Positions 18,143 to 26,267 of a stretch of 47,057 nt of DNA are shown in pieces. The DNA is taken from positions 6,410 to 53,466 of the forward strand of contig NZ_MSLS01000028.1 of NCBI RefSeq assembly GCF_001940785.1, given 5' to 3'. Under the pieces are notes generated by a model. It did no database searches. It saw only the letters and a list, made by a program, of their open reading frames with translations, and was not told where the DNA came from. The number at the start of each line of letters is the position of its first letter. Position 1 is the first letter of the stretch. A program made the translations under genes and the position numbers. Source of the DNA: Bacillus sp. MRMR6 (GTDB taxonomy: Bacteria; Bacillota; Bacilli; Bacillales; Cytobacillaceae).

Positions 18143-19082
18143 ATACTGGATCTCGGTTTAAGAAGGCGGTCATGCAGTGGATGGCACCCCAGCCGTTGAT
18201 GATTTCGTCCATTTCAGCTTCAATTACTTCGATACCATTTTGAAGTAAGAGATCTTTCGTTAATGGATTCCCTGTAGGCATGACTACTTTTCCAGGAGCT
18301 AGTGCCACGAAGTTTAAGCTCATTCCCTGTTTTAACTCATCGATGTAGGGAAGTTCAATTAATTCGATACCGAGATCAATTAATTGTTTCATACAATCGT
18401 ATGTAGTATGCCATGGGAAAATAACGAGTTTATTCTTATCGGCCATATTCATATACCCATCAAGGTGAATGGATCCATATGGTATTTGCGTACGAATAAT
18501 ATTTTTAACTCCTATATTTCTTAGTTCACGTTCTACTTGAAGGGCACCTGATTCGTTTGTACGGCTTCCGGTCCCAATCACGACGGTTTCGCGGTTAACC
18601 CACATGGCACTTGCACCTTCGAAAAATCCATCACCGTTAATAGTTTTAATAATAGGGACACCAAGCGTTGCCAAGGTTCTGGCTACTGCTTTTTCTTCCC
18701 CTCGTCTAGCAGAAATAGCAGGGCGGCAGACAATGGCTCCCTCTGGAGTCATAAACACTAAATCGCGCATAAACATAGCATTTGGTTTATCATCACGCTG
18801 TCCTTCAACATAATGAACCTCAACACCATGCGCCCGGTATATTTCTGCAAGCTGATCTTGCTGTCTGCGTGCCCGAACAGGATTCATAGGCGCACGGAAG
18901 CGGAATTCAGCAAAATTTTCTTCTGTTATGCCTTCAATTTCTATCCCAGGGCGGTGCATGAGCACTGCTCTTAATCTGCCGACTTCAGAGTCACAATACC
19001 AGTTGCCCCATAAGTCTTTTAATTCGTCTGCAAAACTAGTTTCTGCTGGAAACCAACGTTCCCCTTGTACCTTAACTTCCAT
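18141..19082 (-). CDS. Amidinotransferase/arginine-deiminase-fold enzyme (copy 2)
   Basis: Protein of 313 aa of the guanidino-group modifying superfamily (amidinotransferase, arginine deiminase, dimethylarginase). The expected catalytic elements are present: Asp in FMRDLVF (residue 107), His in GSIHLDGYMN (206), and the nucleophile Cys in GAIHCMTAF (303). Such enzymes attack the guanidinium carbon of arginine-like substrates to give citrulline-like products or transfer the amidino group; which reaction applies is not readable. The start is the ATG at 19082 with GGAGG eight bases upstream; the TTG at 19097 overlaps that ribosome site. Last gene of a five-gene operon. It is a close paralogue of the first gene, with matching ERWFP, LWGNWYCDSEVG and HCMTAFL blocks. 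Confidence 0.85.
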   Translation of the reverse strand: MEVKVQGERWFPAETSFADELKDLWGNWYCDSEVGRLRAVLMHRPGIEIEGITEENFAEFRFRAPMNPVRARRQQDQLAEIYRAHGVEVHYVEGQRDDKPNAMFMRDLVFMTPEGAIVCRPAISARRGEEKAVARTLATLGVPIIKTINGDGFFEGASAMWVNRETVVIGTGSRTNESGALQVERELRNIGVKNIIRTQIPYGSIHLDGYMNMADKNKLVIFPWHTTYDCMKQLIDLGIELIELPYIDELKQGMSLNFVALAPGKVVMPTGNPLTKDLLLQNGIEVIEAEMDEIINGWGAIHCMTAFLNRDPV

Positions 19083-19100
19083 GTTATGTACCTCCAAAGA

Positions 19101-19829
19101 TTAGTGGTTAAGTACTTTTGATAAAAACTCTTGTGCCCGTTCAGTGGATGGGTTAGAAAAAAATTGTTCAGGTGGAGAGACTTCAACAATTTTTCCATCT
19201 GCCATAAAGACAATTTGGTCACACATTTCTCTAGCAAAGCCCATTTCGTGTGTAACAACAATCATCGTCATTCCAGTACTAGCTAAGTTCCGTATGGCAT
19301 CTAATACTTCCTTGATCATTTCAGGGTCTAGTGCAGAGGTTGGCTCGTCAAAAAGCATGACTTTTGGATCCATCGCCAGTGCCCTTGCAATCGCTACCCG
19401 TTGCTGCTGGCCTCCAGAAAGCTGAGAAGGGTAGAAATCAAATTTGGCTTCAAGTCCTAACATAGTGAGTAATTCTTTTCCGCGTTTTTCAGCTTCCGCC
19501 TTATTTACTTTTTTTACATTAACTGGTGCAATCGTAACATTCTGTAAAGCAGTTAAAAATGGATAAAGATTAAAGGACTGAAATACAAATCCTATATCTG
19601 TTCGAGCAGTATTAATATTTGTCTTTTTATCATGTATGCTGACACCATCCACAATAATTTCCCCAGCATTAATCGGCTCAAGCGCATTAATTGCGCGGAT
19701 TAGCGTGCTTTTTCCAGCACCACTTGGACCGATGAGGGCAAAAATTTGTGATTGTGCTATTTCTAGATTAATATCCTGGAGGACTTTATTGTCTCCAAAT
19801 GATTTTTGCACATTTTTTATTGAGATCAT
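19101..19829 (-). CDS. Polar amino-acid ABC transporter ATPase (GlnQ/HisP type)
   Basis: ATPase of 242 aa with Walker A GPSGAGKST, Q-loop FQSFNLYPFLTALQNV, signature LSGGQQQRVAIARAL, Walker B VMLFDEPTSALDPE and switch His in VVTHEMGFA. These are diagnostic of the polar amino acid uptake (PAAT) family. The start is the ATG at 19829 behind AAGGAGTG; a GTG three codons upstream lies in the ribosome site. It energises the permease and binding protein encoded just upstream and lies 18 nt before the second hydrolase gene. Confidence 0.95.
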   Translation of the reverse strand: MISIKNVQKSFGDNKVLQDINLEIAQSQIFALIGPSGAGKSTLIRAINALEPINAGEIIVDGVSIHDKKTNINTARTDIGFVFQSFNLYPFLTALQNVTIAPVNVKKVNKAEAEKRGKELLTMLGLEAKFDFYPSQLSGGQQQRVAIARALAMDPKVMLFDEPTSALDPEMIKEVLDAIRNLASTGMTMIVVTHEMGFAREMCDQIVFMADGKIVEVSPPEQFFSNPSTERAQEFLSKVLNH

Positions 19830-19863
19830 ACAGATCACTCCTTTTACATCTCATTACGGTTTA

Positions 19864-20523
19864 TTATTCTGTAACCTGATATTTCTTTTCAAAATATCGG
19901 ATAATTTGCGATAGGGTAAAGGTCATAATAAAGTAAAGTAGTGCAACGAATGTCCAAACTTCAAGTGAGCGGAAACTGGTTGCTACTAAGTTTTTTGCAA
20001 TCAGTGTCAAATCGATTACCGAGATAACGGAAACGAGCGATGAATCTTTTATTAGAATGATAAATTGGGACGCCATAGGCGGCAATACCTTACGAAATGC
20101 TTGTGGCAAGATAATCAGTCTCATTGCCTGTGCATAGGTCATACCTGATGAACGGGCTGCTTCCATTTGGCCTTTAGGGACAGATTGAATACCAGCTCTG
20201 ACAATCTCAGCAATGAAGGCACCAGAGAATGTTGCCAGACCGAGGATTGCTGACCAATATGGACCAAGCCGCAAAAAATTACTTAGAACAAAGAAAATCC
20301 AAAATAATAGTACAAGAAGTGGAATCCCTCTCATAATTTCAATGTAAGCTGTTGCTAAAAAAGAAAGCCATTTATTGCGTGAAATTCTCAATAGTCCTAT
20401 TAAAATACCAATAGGTATACTAAAAAGAAGGGCTAACGCTGAAATTTCCAGCGTTAGCCACATTCCTTCTAGGAATAACGGCAGATTATTGGGAATTACG
20501 CTCCAATTTGTTTGATATTGCAT
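19864..20523 (-). CDS. Polar amino-acid ABC transporter permease
   Basis: HisM/GlnP-type permease of 219 aa with about five membrane segments. The family EAA-like segment is at EAARSSGMTYAQAMRLIILPQAFRKVLPP, and a typical TLEISALALLFSIPIG lies near the N-terminus. A single permease gene implies a homodimeric channel. ATG with GGAGG seven bases upstream. It forms an importer with the neighbouring ATPase and lipoprotein, probably for a cationic, arginine-like amino acid given the flanking guanidino enzymes (inference). Confidence 0.94.
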   Translation of the reverse strand: MQYQTNWSVIPNNLPLFLEGMWLTLEISALALLFSIPIGILIGLLRISRNKWLSFLATAYIEIMRGIPLLVLLFWIFFVLSNFLRLGPYWSAILGLATFSGAFIAEIVRAGIQSVPKGQMEAARSSGMTYAQAMRLIILPQAFRKVLPPMASQFIILIKDSSLVSVISVIDLTLIAKNLVATSFRSLEVWTFVALLYFIMTFTLSQIIRYFEKKYQVTE

Positions 20524-20548
20524 GTAATTGCCTCCTAGAAAGAAATTC

Positions 20549-21367
20549 TTATTCTTCTTCTACTTCATCCATCCAATCAACATTATCAAACCATTTGCTG
20601 AAAGATGCTAATTCTGTTGGACTGCCTTTATAGGAATCTAGGAAAGAGTTTAACCACTGAACTGTTTCTAAGTCATTTTTACGAACAGCAATCCCTAAGT
20701 TTTCACTAGAAATTAATTCATATACACCACGTACATTATTTGGATTCATAGCCTCGTATGAACGTACACCTGGCTCGTCATAAATAACTCCATCTGCTTG
20801 ACCTTGTACAAGTGCCATAGATGCTGCAGGGAAATCTTCGAAGTCAGCAATTTCTGCATTTTTAAAGATTTGTTTTGCTAAAAGGGCACCAGTTGTTCCT
20901 AAAGAAACAGCGATTTTTTTACCCGGCTGGTCAAGTTCTTCCCAAGATTTTGTAGTGGAATCACCTTTAGGTACCATTAATACTTGTCCTGTTTGGAAGT
21001 AAGGATTTGCAAAGCTAACAGCAAGTGCACGGTCACCACGAATGGTCATTCCAGCAATAATCATATCAATTTCACCAGTTCCAAGTGCAGGGATAAGACC
21101 ATCAAAACCAAATTGTTTGAATTCAACATCTACACCAAGCGCCTCACCGATTGCTCTTGCAGTATCCATGTCATAACCAATGAATTCACCTTTTGTATTT
21201 TTCATTTCAAAAGGGAAATAGCCTGGGGCAGTTCCGACAACCAATTTTTTATTTTTTAATATACTATCAATGGTAGAGGGTACTTTCTCCGAAGTTGATG
21301 TTTCCTTTGTACAACCTGCCATAATGGCTAACATCAAGACTAGTAAAACACTAAACATTTTTTTCAT
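20549..21367 (-). CDS. Amino-acid ABC transporter substrate-binding lipoprotein
   Basis: Family 3 (PAAT) binding protein of 272 aa. The signal peptide ends in lipobox MAGC (Cys at residue 19). The mature part begins VVGTAPGYFPFEMKNTKGE and contains GYDMDTARAIGEALG, IIAGMTIRGDRA and GTTGALLAKQIF, all typical of arginine/glutamine/cystine binders. The ligand cannot be fixed from sequence. It is the second gene of the operon, 21 nt after the first hydrolase. The C-terminus is acidic. Confidence 0.93.
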   Translation of the reverse strand: MKKMFSVLLVLMLAIMAGCTKETSTSEKVPSTIDSILKNKKLVVGTAPGYFPFEMKNTKGEFIGYDMDTARAIGEALGVDVEFKQFGFDGLIPALGTGEIDMIIAGMTIRGDRALAVSFANPYFQTGQVLMVPKGDSTTKSWEELDQPGKKIAVSLGTTGALLAKQIFKNAEIADFEDFPAASMALVQGQADGVIYDEPGVRSYEAMNPNNVRGVYELISSENLGIAVRKNDLETVQWLNSFLDSYKGSPTELASFSKWFDNVDWMDEVEEE

Positions 21368-21388
21368 TTACTTTTTCCACCCTTCAAT

Positions 21389-22342
21389 TTAGTTAGAACT
21401 TATCGGATCTCTTTGTAAAAAAGCTGTCATACAATGAATCGCTCCCCAGCCCTTTAAGATTTCCGTAACATCTGTTTCAATAACGGTAACACCCGCAGCT
21501 TCTAATTTAGCTTTCATCTCGGGACAATTTGCCGGCATGACAACCTTTCCTGGTTCTAAAGCAACAAAGTTTATACAGGCATTATTTTTTATTTCCTCTG
21601 TATGAGTAGCTTCAATAATCGTAAAATCACGGTCTAACAGAACTTTGACAACGTCATATGGAACCTGCCAAGGGAAAAGTGCTGCGACTTTTCGGTCAGC
21701 TATATTGATTAAACCATCGAGATGGGCATGCCCATAAGGAATTTCAAATGGTACTATGTACTTTACACCTAGATTGCGTAATTCAGCTTCCACTTGAGCA
21801 GCTCCGTTTTGATTCGCTCTTGCTCCGGTACCAAGCAGAACTGTTTCACGGTCAATCCACATGGCACATGCACCATCAAAAATGCCTTCTCCGTTAATGG
21901 TTTTAATAATCGGCACTCCAAGTTCCCCTAATGCTTTTGCAGCAAACCTTTCTTCACCACGCCGTGCAGCAATCCCGAGCCTGCAAACAATTGCGCCTTC
22001 TGGTGTCATAAACACTTGATCTCTCATAAAAAGTGAATTCGGACGATCGGTTCTGCCATCTTCGACATAATGAATAGCAACCCCGTGTGAACGATAAATA
22101 GCCATTAATTGATCATGTTCAGCTCTAGCTTTCTCTACATTCATTGGTGCTTTCCAGCGAAATTGAGAAAAGTTTGCTTCGGTAACCGTTTCAATCTCTT
22201 TTCCTGGTCTTCTTACAAGAACCGCTCGTAATTTTCCAACTTCGGAATCACAATACCAATTACCCCATAATGATGGTAATTCCGAACCAAATGTTGCTTC
22301 TGAAGGAAACCATCTCTCACCTTGAATTTTTACTAGACCCAT
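21389..22342 (-). CDS. Amidinotransferase/arginine-deiminase-fold enzyme (copy 1)
   Basis: Protein of 317 aa and first gene of the operon. Catalytic elements are Asp in FMRDQVF, His in GHAHLDGLIN and Cys in GAIHCMTAF (residue 304). It shares most of its length with the enzyme at 18141, so the two arose by duplication, now separated by the three transporter genes. Differences lie around RLGIAARRGEERF and in the second half, so the copies may prefer different guanidino substrates. It is shorter than catabolic arginine deiminase ArcA (about 410 aa). ATG behind a perfect AAGGAGGTG. Confidence 0.85.
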   Translation of the reverse strand: MGLVKIQGERWFPSEATFGSELPSLWGNWYCDSEVGKLRAVLVRRPGKEIETVTEANFSQFRWKAPMNVEKARAEHDQLMAIYRSHGVAIHYVEDGRTDRPNSLFMRDQVFMTPEGAIVCRLGIAARRGEERFAAKALGELGVPIIKTINGEGIFDGACAMWIDRETVLLGTGARANQNGAAQVEAELRNLGVKYIVPFEIPYGHAHLDGLINIADRKVAALFPWQVPYDVVKVLLDRDFTIIEATHTEEIKNNACINFVALEPGKVVMPANCPEMKAKLEAAGVTVIETDVTEILKGWGAIHCMTAFLQRDPISSN

Positions 22343-22511
22343 TGACCCACCTCCTTGTCTTATAGATATATTAGCATAATTCGAAAAATATTAAAGTATA
22401 AAAATTAATTTCTTTTTATTAATATAAATATTAGTATAATAATAATATTCAGTCATCTAGAACTTAGGCTTTTAAATCAACAAAATTTGTCGAGTTAGGG
22501 GAGCGTAAAAC
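22343..22511. promoter_or_regulatory. Divergent promoter region of the guanidino-hydrolase and amidohydrolase units
   Basis: A very AT-rich stretch of 169 nt separates the two divergent units. A plus-strand TATAAT lies in TTAGTATAATAAT near 22433. Several AATATT/ATATTAG elements repeat and could be regulator half-sites. No -35 box stands out, so an activator is plausible. Confidence 0.4.
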
Positions 22512-23939
22512 ATGAAGGTGGATTTGATTATTCAAAATGGATTAATAATGACCATGGAAGGGAAGGGGGTAGGTCTAATAGAAGATGGTGCCGTTGCCAT
22601 AAAAGGGAATACAATCCAAGCGGTTGGGTCAACATTAGAAATTACTCGTGACTACTCAGCTGAAAGGGTGATTGACGCACAAAATAAACTTGTCATGCCA
22701 GGTTTAATCGATGCCCATATCCATACAGGTTTGGCATTGCTTCGTGGTGTAGCACAGGACATTAATCACTGGATGCAAAAAGGGCTTTGGCCATTTATGA
22801 AGCATGTAACCCCTGAAGCGAGTAAAAAGGGCTCAATGGTTAATATTATTGAAGGAATTCAAGCCGGAACGACAACTTTTTGTGACTACGACAGCTCGAT
22901 GAGTAGTTTAGTAGAAAATTATATTAAAATCGGTGCGCGTGCACGGGTAGCAGAGCTGGTTAATGAGATTCCAGATCATATTAGTGATATTCCAGTTGGC
23001 GAGCTTTATCCTTTTTACTCCGAGATTGGAGAAAGAAAATTGAAAAATAATCTTTCGCTAATTGAAAAATACCATGAAAGTGCAGATGGGCGCATTACAT
23101 GTATTTTAGGTCCTCATGGGCCAGATTTAATGAGTATAGAGTTATTAAAAGAAATGCAGGGATTAGCAGAACAATACGATACTAAACTGCATATGCATGT
23201 TGCTCAGGGTGATCGTGAAATTGATCAAATGGTAAAGAGATATGGAAAACGAAGTATTTCATTTTTAGAAGAAATGGGGTACTTAAATGAGAGATTAATC
23301 GCTGTTCATTTAACAGAAGCGACAGATGAGGAGACAGAAATTGTTGCTAAAAGCGGCGCAGGGATGATTTATTGCGCAGGCAGCATTGGAATCATCGACG
23401 GACTTGTTCCACCTGTATTGAAGTTTATAGAGAGTGGCGGAGTTGCAGGTCTGGGCTCAGATCAAGCACCCGGGAATAATTGTAACAATATGTTTAATGA
23501 AATGAAATTCGCAGCAATTTTGAACAAGGTAAAGCGCTCGAATCCGGCTGTTTTTCCAGCGGCGATGTCGCTTCGAATGGCAACGATTGAAGCGGCAAAG
23601 GTGATGGGAATTGATCATGAGGTAGGTTCACTGCGAGGAGGGAAGAAAGCGGATTTAATTATTATTAATCTATTAGAACCAACATTAAGTCCTCTTTATA
23701 TGGACCCAATTCGAAATATCGTTCCAAATTTAGTGTATTCAGCACGAGGTCATGAAGTAGAGACTAGTATCATAAATGGAAAAATAGTAATGGAAAATCG
23801 TCAGATTACAACTATTGATACAAAAGCTGCTTTGTTAGAAGCACAGCAAGCGGCCAAAGAAGTGAGTCAGCGAGCTAAACAAGATATTCTAAACGCTGAT
23901 AGTGACATGCTGCGCATGATGGAGGATCACCTTTTGTAA
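22512..23939 (+). CDS. ATZ/TRZ-type amidohydrolase (SsnA/guanine-deaminase-like)
   Basis: Metal-dependent hydrolase of 475 aa, subtype of cytosine/guanine/chlorohydrolase enzymes. It has the metal ligands HIH (residues 69 and 71, GLIDAHIHTG), a later His in LHMHVAQGD, AVHLTEATDE and the Asp in GLGSDQAPGNN, plus the C-terminal GGKKADLIIINL strand. Such enzymes remove amino or chloro groups from heterocycles or hydrolyse C-N bonds; substrate unknown. Its divergent arrangement with the guanidino enzymes and amino-acid importer suggests one catabolic unit. ATG behind AGGGGAG. Confidence 0.88.
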   Translation: MKVDLIIQNGLIMTMEGKGVGLIEDGAVAIKGNTIQAVGSTLEITRDYSAERVIDAQNKLVMPGLIDAHIHTGLALLRGVAQDINHWMQKGLWPFMKHVTPEASKKGSMVNIIEGIQAGTTTFCDYDSSMSSLVENYIKIGARARVAELVNEIPDHISDIPVGELYPFYSEIGERKLKNNLSLIEKYHESADGRITCILGPHGPDLMSIELLKEMQGLAEQYDTKLHMHVAQGDREIDQMVKRYGKRSISFLEEMGYLNERLIAVHLTEATDEETEIVAKSGAGMIYCAGSIGIIDGLVPPVLKFIESGGVAGLGSDQAPGNNCNNMFNEMKFAAILNKVKRSNPAVFPAAMSLRMATIEAAKVMGIDHEVGSLRGGKKADLIIINLLEPTLSPLYMDPIRNIVPNLVYSARGHEVETSIINGKIVMENRQITTIDTKAALLEAQQAAKEVSQRAKQDILNADSDMLRMMEDHLL

Positions 23940-23996
23940 CTGTATTTAGTAACAATGATTAAAAGGTTTGTGAACGTTAATAATTTTAGTAAAATG

Positions 23997-24025
23997 AGAG
24001 GAGGCACAGCATTTGTGTCTCCTCT
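23997..24025 (+). terminator. Intrinsic terminator after the amidohydrolase
   Basis: GAGGAGGCACA pairs with TGTGTCTCCTC (one G-U) around a 5-nt loop and is followed by TTGTTTG. Confidence 0.7.
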
Positions 24026-24060
24026 TGTTTGATTGATAGAGGATAAGGAGGAAGAGAAAA

Positions 24061-24630
24061 TTGAGCAGATGTGGCTGGGTTAATCAGGATCCACTTTATA
24101 TCGAATATCACGATCATGAATGGGGTGTTCCTGTTTATGATGATCGTTTATTATTTGAATATTTGAACTTAGAAGGTGCTCAAGCGGGTTTGAGCTGGTA
24201 TACGATTTTAAAGAAAAGGGAAAATTATCGCAAGGCATTTGATGTTTTCGATCCCGTGAAGATTATCAAGTATGATGATAATAAGGTTTCGGAACTTTTA
24301 AATAATGAAGGGATTGTACGAAACAAGCTTAAGATAAATGCAGTTATTACAAATGCCCACGCCTTTTTAAAGGTGGTTGAAGAGTTTGGTTCTTTTAGCC
24401 GCTATATTTGGTCATTTGTTGATGGAGTACCGATTCAGAACCAATTTGAGGAACTCTCAGAAGTTCCTGCAAAAACTGATATTAGTGATAAAATAAGTAA
24501 GGATTTAAAGAAACGAGGATTTAAATTCGTTGGGTCCACGATTTGTTATGCTTTTATGCAAGCAGTTGGAATGGTGAATGATCATATTACCTCCTGCAAA
24601 TGTTACAAAGAAAAAGACTTTACATCTTAG
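24061..24630 (+). CDS. tag: DNA-3-methyladenine glycosylase I
   Basis: Tag glycosylase of 189 aa, which removes 3-methyladenine from alkylated DNA. The structural zinc site is complete: Cys4 in MSRCGWV, the YHDHEWGVP histidine, and the C-terminal His/Cys pair in NDHITSCKCY. The segment LEGAQAGLSWYTILKKRENYR is the family hallmark. TTG start at 24061 behind AAGGAGG. A sugar kinase gene follows 10 nt later, so they may be co-transcribed although functionally unrelated. Confidence 0.95.
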   Translation: MSRCGWVNQDPLYIEYHDHEWGVPVYDDRLLFEYLNLEGAQAGLSWYTILKKRENYRKAFDVFDPVKIIKYDDNKVSELLNNEGIVRNKLKINAVITNAHAFLKVVEEFGSFSRYIWSFVDGVPIQNQFEELSEVPAKTDISDKISKDLKKRGFKFVGSTICYAFMQAVGMVNDHITSCKCYKEKDFTS

Positions 24631-24640
24631 GGGGATACTG

Positions 24641-25564
24641 TTGAAAAAACAAGGTGTTATTTCACTTGGGGAAGCTTTTGTCGACTTAATTTCAGTCGAC
24701 TCTACTAATACAAAGTATCAGCAGATGCTTGGCGGTGCTACGGTTAACGTTGCCGCAGGTGTAAAAAGACAAGGAATTCCCTCGTATTATTTATGTAAAT
24801 TTGGTACCAATCAACTTAGTGAATTTGTTGAATCGGAATTATCTAAGGAAAGAATTAATACAAACTTTTGTGTACGTACTTCTGTTAAGGATATTTGTGT
24901 GGTGTATGTTCACCTGGATGAAAAGGGTGAACGATATTTCCACCAGTACATAAATAATACGCCAGATGTAGTGCTAACAGAAAACGAGCTGGATGAGAAA
25001 GTTTTTAACAAAGTACGAATTTTTTACTTTGGTTCGGGAACTTTATTTCATGAAACGGCGAAAAGAACTACGATGAAAGCATTAAAATTTGCCAGAGAAG
25101 CAAACACTCTTATTGCGTTCGATGCTAACTTGAGACTAAAGAGATGGGAAAGTGCAAGTCAGTGTCGAAGAACAGTGTGTTCACAGTTAGAGCATGTAGA
25201 TATTGTGAAACTTACTGAAGAAGAACTATTTTTTTTAACAGAGACTGATCTGATTGAGGACGCATTGAAAATTGTTTCAGTTTATAATATTCCCTATTTA
25301 TTTATAACATTAGGCAGTAAAGGTGCCATCGCTGTTATGAAAGGCAGAAAGGTTAATGTTCCCTCGATAGAAGTAGACGCTATTGACACCACTGGTGCTG
25401 GTGATGCTTTTATGGCTGCACTTTTATACCAATTTCATGAAAAAGGATTGCCAACAAACCTATTCCAATTGGAGGAATATACGGCGTATGCAAATAGAGT
25501 TGCAGCAATGACAACAACACAAATAGGTTCTTTAACTGCAATGAAACCTGATAATTCCCTTTAA
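24641..25564 (+). CDS. PfkB-family carbohydrate kinase
   Basis: Ribokinase-fold sugar kinase of 307 aa. The N-terminal GEAFVDLISVD and GGATVNVAAG segments and the C-terminal PfkB signature DTTGAGDAFMAALLY, with the catalytic Asp, are present. It resembles fructokinases or 2-keto-3-deoxygluconate kinases, and the substrate is not certain. I set the start at TTG 24641, seven bases after AGGGGG; a longer reading from 24578 would overlap tag by 50 nt and lacks a ribosome site. Confidence 0.88.
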   Translation: MKKQGVISLGEAFVDLISVDSTNTKYQQMLGGATVNVAAGVKRQGIPSYYLCKFGTNQLSEFVESELSKERINTNFCVRTSVKDICVVYVHLDEKGERYFHQYINNTPDVVLTENELDEKVFNKVRIFYFGSGTLFHETAKRTTMKALKFAREANTLIAFDANLRLKRWESASQCRRTVCSQLEHVDIVKLTEEELFFLTETDLIEDALKIVSVYNIPYLFITLGSKGAIAVMKGRKVNVPSIEVDAIDTTGAGDAFMAALLYQFHEKGLPTNLFQLEEYTAYANRVAAMTTTQIGSLTAMKPDNSL

Positions 25565-25568
25565 AAGG

Positions 25569-25590
25569 CCCAATCCGTGTGATTGGGTTC
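25569..25590 (+). terminator. Short terminator after the kinase gene
   Basis: CCCAATC pairs with GATTGGG, loop of 5 nt, followed by TTCTTC. Modest strength. Confidence 0.55.
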
Positions 25591-25645
25591 TTCATGAGGA
25601 AATACATGTATGGATTATACCAAATAAAGGAGAATAATGATTTAA

Positions 25646-25687
25646 GGAAAAATCTGCTTCTCTCTAGAAGTAGATTTTCCGTTTTTT
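25646..25687 (+). terminator. Strong intrinsic terminator
   Basis: A 15-bp stem (25646-25661 with 25666-25680, one bulge and one G-U) closes a 4-nt loop, followed by GTTTTTT. No complete gene directly precedes it, so it may back up the kinase terminator or belong to a lost gene. Confidence 0.8.
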
Positions 25688-25998
25688 ACATGTAAAAATT
25701 GGAAATCAGTTGACGCTATTAGGATGTTTCAAGTAAACTGATAAAGCAGTATAACTATCTGAATATACAGAATAGTTTCGAGGATATTCGCAGGAAGGAG
25801 GAGAGTTTCACTGACACTATTAATCTAAAAGATTACAGTACCACCAAAGGCAAAGGCCTGGATATTACCACAGCTAACCCCATTTCCTATCTAGGAAAAA
25901 TTTACTCATACACCAAAATGTAAACGCATACATTATGTCCGTATACCTATTTTAAGCAAGTTTAAAAATAGTTTTATAGGTTTAAGGAGGATGATGTA

Positions 25999-26225
25999 GT
26001 GAATATTAGTCAAATTCTACAGAAACTACAGACTGCCGGATTACGAACTTTTTAGGTGTACCAACGATGTACACGATGTTTGTCCACTCACCAAAAATCA
26101 AAGATTTAGATTTCCTTTTACTTTATCGATGATTTCTAGAGGAAGACTCGCCCCGCCCGAACCAGCGCTATGCTGGGACAAACGAAATCATGAAAACAAT
26201 CATTGCTAAAAATTTATTAGGGTGA
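25999..26225 (+). pseudogene. Remnants of an acyl-CoA ligase and an acyl-CoA dehydrogenase
   Basis: A good AAGGAGG site (25984-25990) precedes GTG and MNISQILQK, a start typical of AMP-forming acyl-CoA ligases. The frame breaks and resumes in another frame as FLGVPTMYTMFVHSPKIKDLDF, similar to FFGVPTMYNFLLQVP in the intact ligase downstream. After a stop comes QRYAGTNEIMKTIIAKNLLG and TGA at 26223, which is the C-terminus of an acyl-CoA dehydrogenase. Internal deletions have therefore fused leftovers of two fatty-acid degradation genes. Non-functional. Confidence 0.7.
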
Positions 26226-26267
26226 CAGGCACCGATCGGAATTTGTTGAATATAAGGAGGCAATTGG

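Larger units (their letters stand above)
25565..26267. other. 703-nt decayed region between the kinase and acyl-CoA ligase genes
   Basis: Holds two hairpins (25569-25587 and 25646-25687), a promoter-like TTGACG-N18-TAAACT (25710-25739), and a ribosome site AAGGAGGAG near 25796 followed by a reading frame without a start codon (DYSTTKGKG... to about 25922). Gene remnants described separately lie at 25999-26225. Confidence 0.6.
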
